This document shows positions 9,744 to 18,846 of a stretch of 64,000 bases of DNA, one piece after another; positions within the stretch are counted from its first letter, which is position 1; the number at the start of each line of letters is the position of its first letter. A program made the position numbers and the translations under genes. The notes under the pieces were generated by a model that was not told where the DNA came from, did no database searches, and worked only from the letters and a program-made list of their open reading frames with translations. Source of the DNA: Gammaproteobacteria bacterium (GTDB lineage: Bacteria > Pseudomonadota > Gammaproteobacteria > Ga0077536). Location of the stretch: assembly GCA_021773835.1 (NCBI GenBank), contig JAJFJQ010000071.1, positions 29,171-93,170 on the forward strand. The letters are read 5' to 3'.

Positions 9744-10625
9744 TTAGGACGGCGGTGCGTCCACTGCGCCTTCACCTTTGACCGTAGTGCGATGCGCGCG
9801 TCGGATTTCCCGTTCCGGGATCACAGTCGCACGATGCAGCGTACAACGGTTATCCCACAAGACTAGATCGTCTTGTTCCCACCGGTGGCTATAGACATAT
9901 TCCGGTTGTGTGCACCATTCGATTAGTTCGGTGGCGAGTTGCCGTCCTTCATCGACCGGCATACCGACGATCGATTCGATATGTCCGCTGACAAATAGAC
10001 TTGTCTCGCCAGTGCCCGGATGGACCCGCACGATAGGGTGTTGGCTCGGCGGAAGACTATCGAGTTCTGCCTGCGGTACACCACCGTCGCCGATCAGATT
10101 CAAGGAATAGCCATAGTGATGGACTGCAATTAACCCACGCAATGCATCGCGACGCTGTTGTGGTAGACGCGCGTAGCCAACCCGCATCGATGCAAAATCC
10201 GTGTCGGCGCGCTCGGTTGAGGGAATTTCGCGGCCGGACAGGATCGATGCCATCGCCGGTACCGGCTTAAACGAGCTGTCCGTGTGCCAGCGGGAGTTTA
10301 CTTTGAGAAAGACGCGCTTTTTCGAATCGCTGGCCAGTAGGCGACCATTTTCATCGACATTAGATAAGTGATAGACGTAGGGGTTTTCTGCGGCGACGGA
10401 GAACGTTATCTTTTCTAGGTCATTAAAACGGCGACTGAATTGGACCTGCTGATCGTCATCTATCGCCTGGTTACGAAACACCAACACAGAATGCCGGTTG
10501 AACGCTTCGCGTATTTGAGCAAAGTCAGATCCGCTGAGCGGTTGGGTAAGGTCGACGCCACTGACTACGGCACCGATGTGCGGATGGAGTTGTTTGATAT
10601 TCACAGTGGTTGGTCGATTCGTCAC
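9744..10625 (-). CDS. TauD/TfdA family Fe(II)/2-oxoglutarate dioxygenase
   Basis: 293 residues. The iron-binding facial triad is visible: WHTD (His and Asp) about residue 113, and the distal His in CTLHRAT near residue 265, followed by the 2-oxoglutarate-binding Arg in RRAHRTT. These enzymes couple decarboxylation of 2-oxoglutarate to hydroxylation of substrates such as taurine, alkyl sulfates or aryloxyacetates; the substrate here is not evident. The gene is 21 bases downstream of a glutathione-transferase-like gene on the same strand, so the two probably form one transcript. Confidence 0.88.
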   Translation of the reverse strand: MTNRPTTVNIKQLHPHIGAVVSGVDLTQPLSGSDFAQIREAFNRHSVLVFRNQAIDDDQQVQFSRRFNDLEKITFSVAAENPYVYHLSNVDENGRLLASDSKKRVFLKVNSRWHTDSSFKPVPAMASILSGREIPSTERADTDFASMRVGYARLPQQRRDALRGLIAVHHYGYSLNLIGDGGVPQAELDSLPPSQHPIVRVHPGTGETSLFVSGHIESIVGMPVDEGRQLATELIEWCTQPEYVYSHRWEQDDLVLWDNRCTLHRATVIPEREIRRAHRTTVKGEGAVDAPPS

Positions 10626-10646
10626 GGCAATGTCATATATCAGGGC

Positions 10647-11480
10647 TCAAAAGACGATCGGCAGCTCTAGATATTTTTCATAGATATAGTCACGGTGCTC
10701 CAACAGCAGCGTCGATAACACGGCCCTAACTTCTTCGTCCGGGTTATTGTATGGCCAGTCACCCATCGGACACAGCGCCGGTGACAATGGCTGCAATAGC
10801 GCAACAAAGCAGGCCCAATAGATGTCGAGTGCGGATAACTGATTGCCAATGAAATAATGGCTGCCGGCCATTTTCTGCGCTTCAAGGCGTTGGTCCATGT
10901 GGGCGACGATACTTGCCATGCGCCTTGGAGCAGCGGCACCGAGCTCTGGGGTGTAGAGGTACTTTTGGCCGACATGCACCCACAGCGAACGCCCGAGATC
11001 ATCGGGATCCATCTCTGTCAGTGCCCGATGCAGTATCGCAATACGTTTGGTCCAACCAAAACCTCCTTCGCCGGCGAGCAATTGGATCAACCCAAACATA
11101 ACGGTTTGGTCGGCCACCGAGACTGGGATCAGCGGGGGATCCGGGTTCAGTAGCTCGGCCAGGTGTAGTTGATCTGCCCAGTTTATGCGGGGACGCTCGT
11201 TGTTCCACAGCGCGACCGGTGCGCTAGATTGACCGGTCCATGCGCGAAGCTCCGCATCGGCGCCGTTGCGCCCGAAGTCGAGGTCGCTAAATCCTTCGCC
11301 GCTGGTCACCACCGGGGTGTAGGGAATGCGTTTGACGTGGAATAGGCCCTTGCATGATTCACGCCACGGGCCCGGGATCGCATACGCGCCCAGTACCAGC
11401 CGCAAACCGGACATCTTGCGTGCCTCGGCGATGCTCGCATAGTCGAGATTGACGTCGGTTAATTCGACTCTTGCCGCCAT
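10647..11480 (-). CDS. Glutathione S-transferase-like protein
   Basis: 277 residues with a thioredoxin-like N-terminal half (LRLVLGAYAIPGPWRESCKGLFHVKRIPYTPV) and an all-helical C-terminal domain ending in an N-capping region HYFIGNQLSALDIYWACF, typical for GSTs. The protein is longer than canonical GSTs, with an insertion after the first domain. It could conjugate glutathione to a reactive intermediate or act as an isomerase. It lies directly upstream of the TauD-like dioxygenase and probably forms an operon with it. The start ATG at 11480 is the first in frame. Confidence 0.78.
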   Translation of the reverse strand: MAARVELTDVNLDYASIAEARKMSGLRLVLGAYAIPGPWRESCKGLFHVKRIPYTPVVTSGEGFSDLDFGRNGADAELRAWTGQSSAPVALWNNERPRINWADQLHLAELLNPDPPLIPVSVADQTVMFGLIQLLAGEGGFGWTKRIAILHRALTEMDPDDLGRSLWVHVGQKYLYTPELGAAAPRRMASIVAHMDQRLEAQKMAGSHYFIGNQLSALDIYWACFVALLQPLSPALCPMGDWPYNNPDEEVRAVLSTLLLEHRDYIYEKYLELPIVF

Positions 11481-11832
11481 GCTCAGGTTGCCTCAATTCG
11501 TCGTGTAACCGTAGCGCCAGAGTTCGACAAATGCCAGTGCCGCGGATTGGAAGCTGCTACACGATTCGGGCACCGATGGTTCGATTAACCTATTTACAGT
11601 CGATGCACAATTCGGAAATATTTGGACCTTCGAGCAAGCGCGTCTATGATCATATGCGTCATGGGGAGACCCCGTAGTTGATCAGGGGATCTTACCAACG
11701 TCCAATGCCGCATGGCCTCAAACACACAGATTGGCAAGATTGTTGTCGACGCAGGACGAACCTGTTCCAACCCACCCGGGCCAATGTCAGACAATTGATT
11801 AGTGCTATATTTCGAGGGATGGAGAGAAGCGA
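11481..11832. other. Divergent intergenic region
   Basis: 352 bases between the GST-like gene (leftward) and the amidohydrolase (rightward). No plausible gene is seen. It must hold the promoters for both. Before the amidohydrolase there is a TATATT-like -10 element around 11804-11810 and a GGAGAGAAG ribosome site. No clear operator palindrome was found by eye. Confidence 0.5.
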
Positions 11833-12954
11833 ATGCTAAAACCGATCATATCGGCCGATAGCCACGTCTGCGAACCGCCGAATTGTTATATCGATTTTAT
11901 TGACGAAAAATTCAAAGCGCGTGCGCCGCGTCTCGTCAATGACCCAAAGCGTGGCGATGTATTTCGCGTGGAAGGCAGTAGGCACTCTATCCCAATGTCG
12001 TTGATTTCGGCTGCCGGCAAGACGGCGGAGGAACTATCGGTGAGAGGTGCACGTTTCGAAATGCTCCACCGCGGCGGGTGGGAGCCACATGCGCGGGTCA
12101 AAGACCAGGACATCGATGGCGTAGCGGCGGAAATTATTTATCCATCGGTCGGGATGGAGATCTGTAACATTCCTGACATCGATCTGAAGCAAGCCTGTAT
12201 GGAGGCTTACAATCGCTGGCTGGCGGAATTTTGCGCACCCTATCCGGACCGGCTGATCGGACTAGGGCAGTGCGCCGTACGCTCTCCTGATGAGGGGATC
12301 AAGGAACTCGAGGCGATCCGCCACTACGGATTTAAAGGCGTCATGCTGCCAGGGCTGCCGGGGCAAGAAGACTATGCCCACGCGATGTACACGGAATTCT
12401 TCGATGCGCTAGTTGAGCTTGGGCTCGTTCCCAGTTTTCACATCCTGACCTCAGGTGAAGGCCTGACGCAAAACTTCCGCGGCTCGAAGATCAACGGCTT
12501 CATGTCGGTCGTGCGTGGCAATCAAGAACTGATGAGCATGTTCGTGTTTGACGGCATTTTTATGCGCCATCCGAAACTAAAGATTGTATCGGCAGAGGCG
12601 GACGGGGGCTGGATCCCGCATTATATGTATCGAATGGACCACGCCTACGACAGGCACCGGCATTGGATGCGCGGCCAGGAACTTGACCGGATGCCAAGCG
12701 AATACTTCCGCGAACATATCTATTTTACGTTCCAGGACGATTACACGGCATTTCAGTTCAAGGATCATGTCAATATCGAACGAATGATGTGGGCCAACGA
12801 TTTCCCGCATTCCGATTCGACTTGGCCGTCGTCGCAGCAACTGCTAAAAGATAGCTTAGGTCACATGACGGACGCAGAGAAAAATTTGATTTTGCACGAG
12901 AATGTCGCCGCGTTATATGGTCTAGATACGTCTGCTTTGGAAGTTGCGGCCTAG
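11833..12954 (+). CDS. Amidohydrolase family 2 protein
   Basis: 373 residues, with the amidohydrolase-2 (PF04909) TIM-barrel features: SADSHVCEP at the start (metal-binding region, DxH form), a middle KGVMLPGLPG segment, FHILTSGEG, LKIVSAEADGGWIP, and ANDFPHSDSTWP near the C-terminus, where the last Asp/His pair binds metal. Family members hydrolyse or decarboxylate aromatic and cyclic substrates (for example ACMS decarboxylase relatives). The substrate is unknown. It is followed by an SDR gene 131 bases on, and a stem-loop between the two suggests that transcription can end there. Confidence 0.88.
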   Translation: MLKPIISADSHVCEPPNCYIDFIDEKFKARAPRLVNDPKRGDVFRVEGSRHSIPMSLISAAGKTAEELSVRGARFEMLHRGGWEPHARVKDQDIDGVAAEIIYPSVGMEICNIPDIDLKQACMEAYNRWLAEFCAPYPDRLIGLGQCAVRSPDEGIKELEAIRHYGFKGVMLPGLPGQEDYAHAMYTEFFDALVELGLVPSFHILTSGEGLTQNFRGSKINGFMSVVRGNQELMSMFVFDGIFMRHPKLKIVSAEADGGWIPHYMYRMDHAYDRHRHWMRGQELDRMPSEYFREHIYFTFQDDYTAFQFKDHVNIERMMWANDFPHSDSTWPSSQQLLKDSLGHMTDAEKNLILHENVAALYGLDTSALEVAA

Positions 12955-12969
12955 AGGCTGATGCCGGGT

Positions 12970-13004
12970 AAGGACGGAGTCGATCGATTGCGGCCGCCGT
13001 CCTT
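12970..13004 (+). terminator. Possible terminator after amidohydrolase gene
   Basis: An 8-bp perfect inverted repeat (AAGGACGG / CCGTCCTT) with a GC-rich 19-base loop that can itself partly pair. A short A/T tract follows a few bases later. The position just after the stop codon supports a terminator role; the T-tract is not adjacent, so confidence is moderate. Confidence 0.45.
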
Positions 13005-13085
13005 GAAACCAAAATTTTTCAGAAACATACCGCTTCGTAGTGGTAGATTATCGGATCACTAAAAATACTAGAACGGAGGAAACGA

Positions 13086-14006
13086 GTGGCTGATTCACAA
13101 ATGTTAAAGGACAAGGTGGCACTGGTCACCGGAGCTGGTCGCGGGATCGGCAAAGAAGTAGCACTGTTAATGGCCGAGCACGGCGCGAGTGTTGTCGTGA
13201 ACGATCTTGGCGGTGGCGTGGACGGCAGTGGATCAGACACTGGACCGGCGACGGAGGTGGCCGAAGAAATTATCGCAAAGGGTGGTAGGGCAATCGCCAA
13301 TACGGGATCTGTCGCTGAACGCAAAGATACCGAAGAGATGATGCGAACGGCGATCGAAACCTTTGGTCGCATCGATATCGTGGTTAATAATGCCGGGATC
13401 CTACGCGATACGATCTTCCATAAGATGAGTGAGCCGGACTGGGATTCGGTGCTTACGGTCCATCTGAAGGGTTCGTTCAATGTCAGTCGATCGGCGGCGA
13501 CTTATTTTCGCGAACAGGAAGGTGGCGCTTGTGTACATTTTACCTCGACGTCAGGGCTGATCGGTAATTTCGGTCAAGCGAATTACATGGCGGCCAAACT
13601 TGGTATCGTCGGTTTGTCTAAAGGGATCGCATTGGACATGCAGCGTTATAACGTCCGTTCGAATTGTATCTCTCCGTTCGCTTGGAGCCGCATGATAGGT
13701 ACGATCCCCGACAATACGCCGGAAGAGAAAGCGCGGGTTGAAAAGATCAAACAGATGAAACCAGCGCACCAGGCGCCGCTTGCAGTGTATCTCGCCAGCG
13801 ACGCGGCTAAAGATGTAACGGGCCAAATATTTGGCGTGCGCATGAATGAGATTTTTCTTTTTAATCAACATCGCCCGGTCCGCTCGGTGCATCGCAGTGA
13901 GGGATGGACGCCGGAGACGATCGCCGACCATATGACACCGGCATTGAAAACCAGCTTTACCGCGCTCGATCGTTCGGCCGATATCTTTAGTTGGGATCCG
14001 ATCTAG
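13086..14006 (+). CDS. Short-chain dehydrogenase (3-hydroxyacyl-CoA/17-beta-HSD4-like)
   Basis: 306 residues. The Rossmann motif TGAGRGIGK is at about residues 15-24, NNAG at about 98, and the catalytic Ser/Tyr/Lys triad appears as STSG...YMAAK. The N-terminal VVNDLGGGVDGSG insertion is characteristic of the dehydrogenase domain of peroxisomal-type multifunctional enzyme 2 and related bacterial (R)-3-hydroxyacyl-CoA dehydrogenases. It likely oxidises a beta-hydroxyacyl thioester in the cytosol. The GTG start is supported by CGGAGGA seven bases upstream. A strong stem-loop terminator follows. Confidence 0.87.
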   Translation: MADSQMLKDKVALVTGAGRGIGKEVALLMAEHGASVVVNDLGGGVDGSGSDTGPATEVAEEIIAKGGRAIANTGSVAERKDTEEMMRTAIETFGRIDIVVNNAGILRDTIFHKMSEPDWDSVLTVHLKGSFNVSRSAATYFREQEGGACVHFTSTSGLIGNFGQANYMAAKLGIVGLSKGIALDMQRYNVRSNCISPFAWSRMIGTIPDNTPEEKARVEKIKQMKPAHQAPLAVYLASDAAKDVTGQIFGVRMNEIFLFNQHRPVRSVHRSEGWTPETIADHMTPALKTSFTALDRSADIFSWDPI

Positions 14007-14037
14007 GCGACGGAAGTAGAAAACACGACTGGATAAC

Positions 14038-14085
14038 GTGGGAATTCCGCGACGTTGGGAGCAACGTCGCGGAACCCACAGTTTT
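14038..14085. terminator. Bidirectional rho-independent terminator
   Basis: A near-perfect long hairpin: GTGGG (14038-14042), TTCCGCGACGTT (14045-14056), a six-base loop, AACGTCGCGGAA (14063-14074) and CCCAC (14075-14079), followed by TTTT at 14082-14085. It sits between the convergent SDR gene and the small membrane-protein gene whose stop codon overlaps the T-run, so it can serve both strands. Confidence 0.85.
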
Positions 14086-14437
14086 AATCGTCTGGTTTAA
14101 CGGCAACAGGCAGTAGCGACGCGATGAGTCCTGAAAATAGGTAGCCCAGATTCAGGAATCCGATCACGCCAAGCCATCCGGCTTCACCAATCAAAAATAG
14201 GCCGATCGGAAAGAACGACGCGAAAAACAACACAATCAAGGTTATCCCATGGCCGTGATAGGCGGCTAAGACCGCGATGCCGGCCAGCATCGCCATCATC
14301 AGTGCAACCGCAAATCCAAATCCCGACAAGTGCAGCGCAGGCGTCGGTGACCACATCTCGACCATCCACGCCGCACACGCGCCGACCCCAGAAATAATTC
14401 CAACGGTCTTTCCAATGAGTTGAACAATTGATGTCAT
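14084..14437 (-). CDS. Small integral membrane protein, unknown function
   Basis: 117 residues with four likely transmembrane helices (about residues 8-28, 38-58, 62-82 and 84-108) and short hydrophilic ends. No family is recognised. It lies nine bases downstream of a DUF2277 gene on the same strand, so it is probably co-transcribed with it. The C-terminus is cytoplasmic-looking (VKPDD). Confidence 0.7.
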   Translation of the reverse strand: MTSIVQLIGKTVGIISGVGACAAWMVEMWSPTPALHLSGFGFAVALMMAMLAGIAVLAAYHGHGITLIVLFFASFFPIGLFLIGEAGWLGVIGFLNLGYLFSGLIASLLPVAVKPDD

Positions 14438-14446
14438 GTTGATGAT

Positions 14447-14734
14447 TTAGTCCTGGGTTTGCGTAATGTGACCGAACCGTGCTGTCGTGCGGGCACGTGC
14501 CTTCGCCGCTACGAGTTCACGATTTTTGGCTGGAGCAGTGGTTACAAGATCGGCCATAAGTGTTCGTACCACCGCGGCAACATCCCCTACCGCCCGCTCA
14601 AATACAATTTCGTTTGCTTTCGAAGGCTTGGTGGATCCGGTGATCTTCCGCACGAACTGCAATGACGCAGCATGAACCTCGTCGTCCGTAGCCGGTGGCT
14701 CGAAGTTGTAAAGCGTCTTGATGTTTCTACACAT
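14447..14734 (-). CDS. DUF2277 family protein
   Basis: 95 residues. The N-terminal MCRNIKTLYNFEPPAT followed by EVHAASLQFVRK and STKPSKANEIVFERAV is the near-invariant signature of DUF2277. The family is small, cytosolic and uncharacterised. I start at the second of two adjacent ATG codons, because family members begin MCRNIK. The preceding bases contain GGAGGGA at a suitable distance. It is followed closely by the membrane protein gene. Confidence 0.9.
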   Translation of the reverse strand: MCRNIKTLYNFEPPATDDEVHAASLQFVRKITGSTKPSKANEIVFERAVGDVAAVVRTLMADLVTTAPAKNRELVAAKARARTTARFGHITQTQD

Positions 14735-14759
14735 CAACTTATCCCTCCAATATTTTGTT

Positions 14760-15233
14760 CTAATTACTTTGCGCTCGCGCGATTACCGTTTCAACGTGGT
14801 GCTTGAACCCTTCGTCATAGACGAATCCGCAGTACTCCCACATCTGCGCAAAGGCCGGAGTATGGCGCATTAATAATTCGTACCCGTGGATAACCAACTC
14901 CCACTTTTCTCGGTCGAGCAGCGACAATTTGTCGTTAGTGAACGCGACATTCCATTGGGTGAAGTGGTTATAAAATACCATTTGCAAACGCAGTAGTTCC
15001 GCAGAGCTGAGTGAATCGAAATCTTGATTCGCTCGATCGATGAGTTCCGATACTGCCGGATCATCGGATAGACCACGGTTTACGTTTACTTGGGTATCGA
15101 CCCACTGTTGATAATTCGATGCGCGTGATGCAATCGTATTTTGTCGGATCTGTAGTCCAACGTATATCAACGAGACGATCACGCCAATTGCGCCAACGGC
15201 CTCTGCAATGCCGCTGATAGCCTCCCAATTCAT
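14760..15233 (-). CDS. Hypothetical protein with N-terminal membrane anchor
   Basis: 157 residues: a short N-terminal amphipathic part, one transmembrane helix (about residues 10-28, VGAIGVIVSLIYVGLQI), then a helical soluble domain with several Trp and Phe residues. Similar anchored proteins are frequent in environmental gammaproteobacteria, but no function is known to me. ATG at 15233 has GAGGTG upstream; a GTG two codons earlier is also possible. It lies between the DUF2277 gene and an acyl-CoA dehydrogenase gene on the same strand. Confidence 0.7.
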   Translation of the reverse strand: MNWEAISGIAEAVGAIGVIVSLIYVGLQIRQNTIASRASNYQQWVDTQVNVNRGLSDDPAVSELIDRANQDFDSLSSAELLRLQMVFYNHFTQWNVAFTNDKLSLLDREKWELVIHGYELLMRHTPAFAQMWEYCGFVYDEGFKHHVETVIARAQSN

Positions 15234-15255
15234 GAACACCTCATAATCGAATGTC

Positions 15256-16461
15256 TTAAGCTGCGTGCTCGCGGATCACCTGCTTTCCTAGTGCCATCAT
15301 GTGCACTTGGTCTGGACCGTCGGCCTGACGGCACCAGCGCGCGTAGTTGAATGCCTCGGCCATAAAGTAATCACCGGTGAGTCCGCCGGCGCCGTGGATC
15401 TGCATGCAGCGGTCGATGACTGTTTGCGCCATCATCGGTACGGCGATTTGTCCGGCGGCGATCAGATCGCGCGCATCCTTGGCACCGACCTCGTCCATTT
15501 TTGTTGCGGTTTTTAGCGTTAATAGACGGGCTTGTTCGATTTCACAATATGATTTCGCGATGTCTTCGAGAACTGATTGGTGTTGGGAAAGTTTCTTCCC
15601 GAATGTTGATCGTGAAACCGCGCGACGACAGGCGAGTTCGAGTGCGCGTTGGGCGCAACCGATAAGCCGCATACAATGGTGAATGCGGCCGGGACCGAGG
15701 CGCCCTTGAGCGATTTCGAAACCGCGACCTTCGCCAAGCAACATGTTCTCGACCGGGACCCGCACGTCCTCCAACAATATTTCCGCATGACCTTGAGGCG
15801 CATCATCGTAGCCCAAGGTCGTTAGCGGTCGCACAAAAGTGAGGCCTGGTGTCTCGCGTGGCACCAAGATTTGGCTCTGTTGGATATGGCGATTGGGGTT
15901 GTCCGGGTCTGACTTACCCATAACGATAAAAATCTTTGTGCGTTCGTACATCGCGTTGGTGATAAACCATTTGCGCCCGTTGATCACATACTCGTCGCCA
16001 TCTCGCTTTATCGATGTTTGCACGTTGGTTGCGTCGCTCGATGCGACATCAGGTTCGGTCATCGCGAAAGACGAACGAATTTCGCCGGCCAAAAGCGGTT
16101 TTAACCATTGCTCCTTCTGCTTTTCACTACCGTATTTCATGAAGACTTCCATGTTGCCGGTATCCGGTGCATTACAGTTGAAAACCTCCGGGCTCCACAG
16201 GACCCGGCCCATGATTTCCGCCAGTGGCGCGTAATCGGCGTTGCTCAGCCCGCCATGATCAACCGGCACGAATAGGTTCCACAGGCCGGCGGCGCGGGCC
16301 TTTGCTTTAAGCTCCTCCATCAAAGGTACGGTTTGGAAACGATTCGCTTGCGCATTGAGCTGTTCGTGATAGATGGATTCATTCGGGTAGATATGCTCGT
16401 CCATAAAGGCGAGTAGGTGATCTTTCAGCTCTTGTGCGCTGGCGTCGATAGTCGCGTACAT
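15256..16461 (-). CDS. Acyl-CoA dehydrogenase family protein
   Basis: 401 residues with the full acyl-CoA dehydrogenase fold: [15 protein letters not shown] (first signature), [53 protein letters not shown] and the C-terminal signature [22 protein letters not shown]. The overall pattern is that of ACAD10/11-like or long-chain bacterial enzymes acting on acyl-CoA with an FAD cofactor. The ATG at 16461 is supported by AAGGA eight bases upstream. It lies 28 bases downstream of a second flavoprotein gene of the same fold. Confidence 0.92.
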   Translation of the reverse strand: MYATIDASAQELKDHLLAFMDEHIYPNESIYHEQLNAQANRFQTVPLMEELKAKARAAGLWNLFVPVDHGGLSNADYAPLAEIMGRVLWSPEVFNCNAPDTGNMEVFMKYGSEKQKEQWLKPLLAGEIRSSFAMTEPDVASSDATNVQTSIKRDGDEYVINGRKWFITNAMYERTKIFIVMGKSDPDNPNRHIQQSQILVPRETPGLTFVRPLTTLGYDDAPQGHAEILLEDVRVPVENMLLGEGRGFEIAQGRLGPGRIHHCMRLIGCAQRALELACRRAVSRSTFGKKLSQHQSVLEDIAKSYCEIEQARLLTLKTATKMDEVGAKDARDLIAAGQIAVPMMAQTVIDRCMQIHGAGGLTGDYFMAEAFNYARWCRQADGPDQVHMMALGKQVIREHAA

Positions 16462-16489
16462 GTAGATGTTCCTTAAAAGTTGATCAGCA

Positions 16490-17692
16490 CTAGTGAAGTC
16501 CCAGTAGCTGCATCGTTGCACCATCGGGCACATGGCCCATGAGCACCTTGCCGCAGTCTTGGACGATTTGGTCGGACAACAGGACATGCTGTAGGCCTGC
16601 ATGAAGATCACGGTAGGCACGTTGCAGCGGACTAGGGCGCAATGCGATACCGCCGCCACCCTTGTAGGCAAATGTGGTGACCTCATCCATTACGTCATGA
16701 GAGTAGCGAAAGGCGAGTTTGATCAGAGCGATCTGTTCGTTGGTCGGTGGTTCTTCGTTGAGCAATGTTTCATCGAGGTCGTTCCAGGCGGAATAGACCA
16801 GTGCTCTCGCGGCACGATACTGTGCTTCGGCGTGCGCGTATTTTTCTTGGAAGCTCGGCGAGTCGGCAAGGATCCCGAAAGGTCCGGCTTTTTCCCGCGC
16901 GATTTCCGCAAGTAGATCTAATGCGTGCCGGCCAACCCCTAGCGCAAACGAGGTATGGCCCCAGGCTGTGAAGCCGACGATGCCGAGCGAATAATGGTAG
17001 CCGCCGCGTTCGACGGTATTTTTACTGTAGATGTAGGTGAGATCATCGGGTACGAAACGTTCTTCGGCGATGGAGTAGTCGAAGCTGCCGGTGCCACGTA
17101 AGCCCATGACGTCCCAGTTGTCCTTAAGCTCAATGGCATCGCGCGGAACGTAAGTGATCACCATAATTGGAGCACCATGGTCCATCACAGGTTGACCATC
17201 TTCCATCAGAATGCAGCCGCTGTGGACCCAGTTCGAATGGAAGATCCCGCTGGCATAGCTCCAGTCGCCTTTTATCATATAGCCACCGTCGACCTTGCGG
17301 GCGACGCCGCGTGGTATGCCTTGGCCGGCAACATTCGTGTCAGGGCCGGCGCCAAACACCTCTTTGCTCCCCGCCTCGGTGATTAAGGATCCGCAGGTCC
17401 CGTGCTGCACCCCATAAACCATCACGTTCCAACCGGTCGAGCCATCGATTCTGGAAACGCGCTCAGCAATCTCAAGTCCATCTGAATAGGCAAGCTCAGA
17501 GCCGCCGAGCGCGCGTGGCGTCATCATATGAATGAGGCCCTTTTCACGCAGAGCGGTGTACGTGGCATCGCTCATATGCCGAAGCTTTTCAGCCTCGTCG
17601 GCTTCGCGCGCGATCAGATCCTCTAGGCTTTCCACGCTTTGTAATAGTTCGCCATAGCCCGGCGCCACCGATGGGGCGATTGCTTGGTTCAT
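16490..17692 (-). CDS. Flavin-dependent monooxygenase/acyl-CoA dehydrogenase-like protein
   Basis: 400 residues. It has the acyl-CoA dehydrogenase fold but with features of group D flavin monooxygenases (HpaB/HsaA-like): [12 protein letters not shown] near the start, [12 protein letters not shown], a [15 protein letters not shown] segment and [13 protein letters not shown]. HsaA-like enzymes hydroxylate phenolic or steroid-derived rings with reduced flavin supplied by a reductase; I see no reductase next to it. The ATG at 17692 has GAGGA seven bases upstream. It precedes the acyl-CoA dehydrogenase gene and follows an HpcH/HpaI aldolase gene on the same strand, which suggests a catabolic operon. 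Confidence 0.82.
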   Translation of the reverse strand: MNQAIAPSVAPGYGELLQSVESLEDLIAREADEAEKLRHMSDATYTALREKGLIHMMTPRALGGSELAYSDGLEIAERVSRIDGSTGWNVMVYGVQHGTCGSLITEAGSKEVFGAGPDTNVAGQGIPRGVARKVDGGYMIKGDWSYASGIFHSNWVHSGCILMEDGQPVMDHGAPIMVITYVPRDAIELKDNWDVMGLRGTGSFDYSIAEERFVPDDLTYIYSKNTVERGGYHYSLGIVGFTAWGHTSFALGVGRHALDLLAEIAREKAGPFGILADSPSFQEKYAHAEAQYRAARALVYSAWNDLDETLLNEEPPTNEQIALIKLAFRYSHDVMDEVTTFAYKGGGGIALRPSPLQRAYRDLHAGLQHVLLSDQIVQDCGKVLMGHVPDGATMQLLGLH

Positions 17693-17780
17693 TTCATTGT
17701 CCTCATGAATTGAGACAGCAGATAGTTGCCGGATCATGCCATTCGGGAGCCATTACCGCGACCTTAGCTAGCACGGGTAG

Positions 17781-18533
17781 TTAGTTTTCGCGTAATGATG
17801 CGGCAAGCTGCGAGACACTCGCACGCAAAAGCACGACATCGACACTGCATGCGACTAAGGAAAACCCCTGGTCGATGCGTTTCTTGGCGTCATCGACATC
17901 AATGCAAAATATCCCGGCGGGTTTGTGTGCTCCGGCAAATGCCGAGGAAATGCGTTCGATCGCGGCGTTCACGTCCGGATGGTCGAGCTGCCCTGGCAGG
18001 CCCATGCTCGCGGACAAATCGTATGGTCCGACAAACACCCCATCGATGCCGTCGACCTCTGCAATCGCACTGGCATTAGTCAAGGCATCGACGTGTTCCG
18101 CTTGGACCATTACGGCGGTCCCGGCGTTTGCGCCGTTAAGATAATCGCCGACCGCATAACCGTAGGCATTCGCTCGACTGACGCCGACCCCGCGGGTACC
18201 GTCTGGGGTGAAGCGCGCCGCTTGCGCGATTGCGGCGGCCTCCTCAGCGCTATTGACCTGTGGCACGATGATCCCGGCGGCGCCGAGATCTAAGGCGCGT
18301 TTTATCCATGTGGGTTCGTGGTTTGGCAATCGCACTAGACACGGTGTGGTGCCGGCTGCTACGAGTAGGCGTTCGAGTGACCCCATGCCGATCGGTGCGT
18401 GTTCGGCCTCGATGAAGATCCAGTCGAGTAACCCGCTTGCGAGTATTTCCATCACCGCGATCGAATCAATGCTCACAATCGTGCCTATGAGTCGTTCGCA
18501 CTGTCGCAGTCGATCGCAAAATTCGCGGTTCAT
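17781..18533 (-). CDS. HpcH/HpaI family aldolase
   Basis: 250 residues, a TIM-barrel class II pyruvate aldolase. Visible signatures are FIEAEHAPIGMGSLERLL, CLVRLPNHEP, LGAAGIIVPQVNSAEEA, PDGTRGVG and VFVGPYDLSASMG. Such enzymes cleave 4-hydroxy-2-oxo acids to pyruvate and an aldehyde using a divalent metal. It is the first gene of the leftward run aldolase-monooxygenase-acyl-CoA dehydrogenase and may process a ring-cleavage product. Confidence 0.9.
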   Translation of the reverse strand: MNREFCDRLRQCERLIGTIVSIDSIAVMEILASGLLDWIFIEAEHAPIGMGSLERLLVAAGTTPCLVRLPNHEPTWIKRALDLGAAGIIVPQVNSAEEAAAIAQAARFTPDGTRGVGVSRANAYGYAVGDYLNGANAGTAVMVQAEHVDALTNASAIAEVDGIDGVFVGPYDLSASMGLPGQLDHPDVNAAIERISSAFAGAHKPAGIFCIDVDDAKKRIDQGFSLVACSVDVVLLRASVSQLAASLREN

Positions 18534-18846
18534 TAGGGTTGCCTGTTGTTGATTAGCCGCAGTGATTATATAGCGCGTAGCCGCACACAGTTATCCCGGT
18601 CCCGGCGTAATTCAAGGTGCTGATATCGCGTCAATTTGGACCGGCGGATGGTGTATGATGCCAGGACCATAGTGGTCCACAAACCGCTGGATCCATGCCG
18701 CAAAAATTGCGCCTATCGCACCTGATTCCATTAATGAGATCACACGCAGGAGCGGTCTGAACAGTATCCACGGCTGCCATTTGGAGCGCGGTGAGGACGC
18801 GGCTTTGAGTTGGCGATAAGCTCCCCAGGGAAATGACCGAGCGGAG
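18534..18846. other. Intergenic region between aldolase and SulP genes
   Basis: 313 bases between divergent genes. No convincing gene. A GGACCA-TAG-TGGTCC stem-loop at 18664-18678 is the only structure noted; it could be an operator. Promoters for both flanking genes must be here but no strong consensus was identified. Confidence 0.4.
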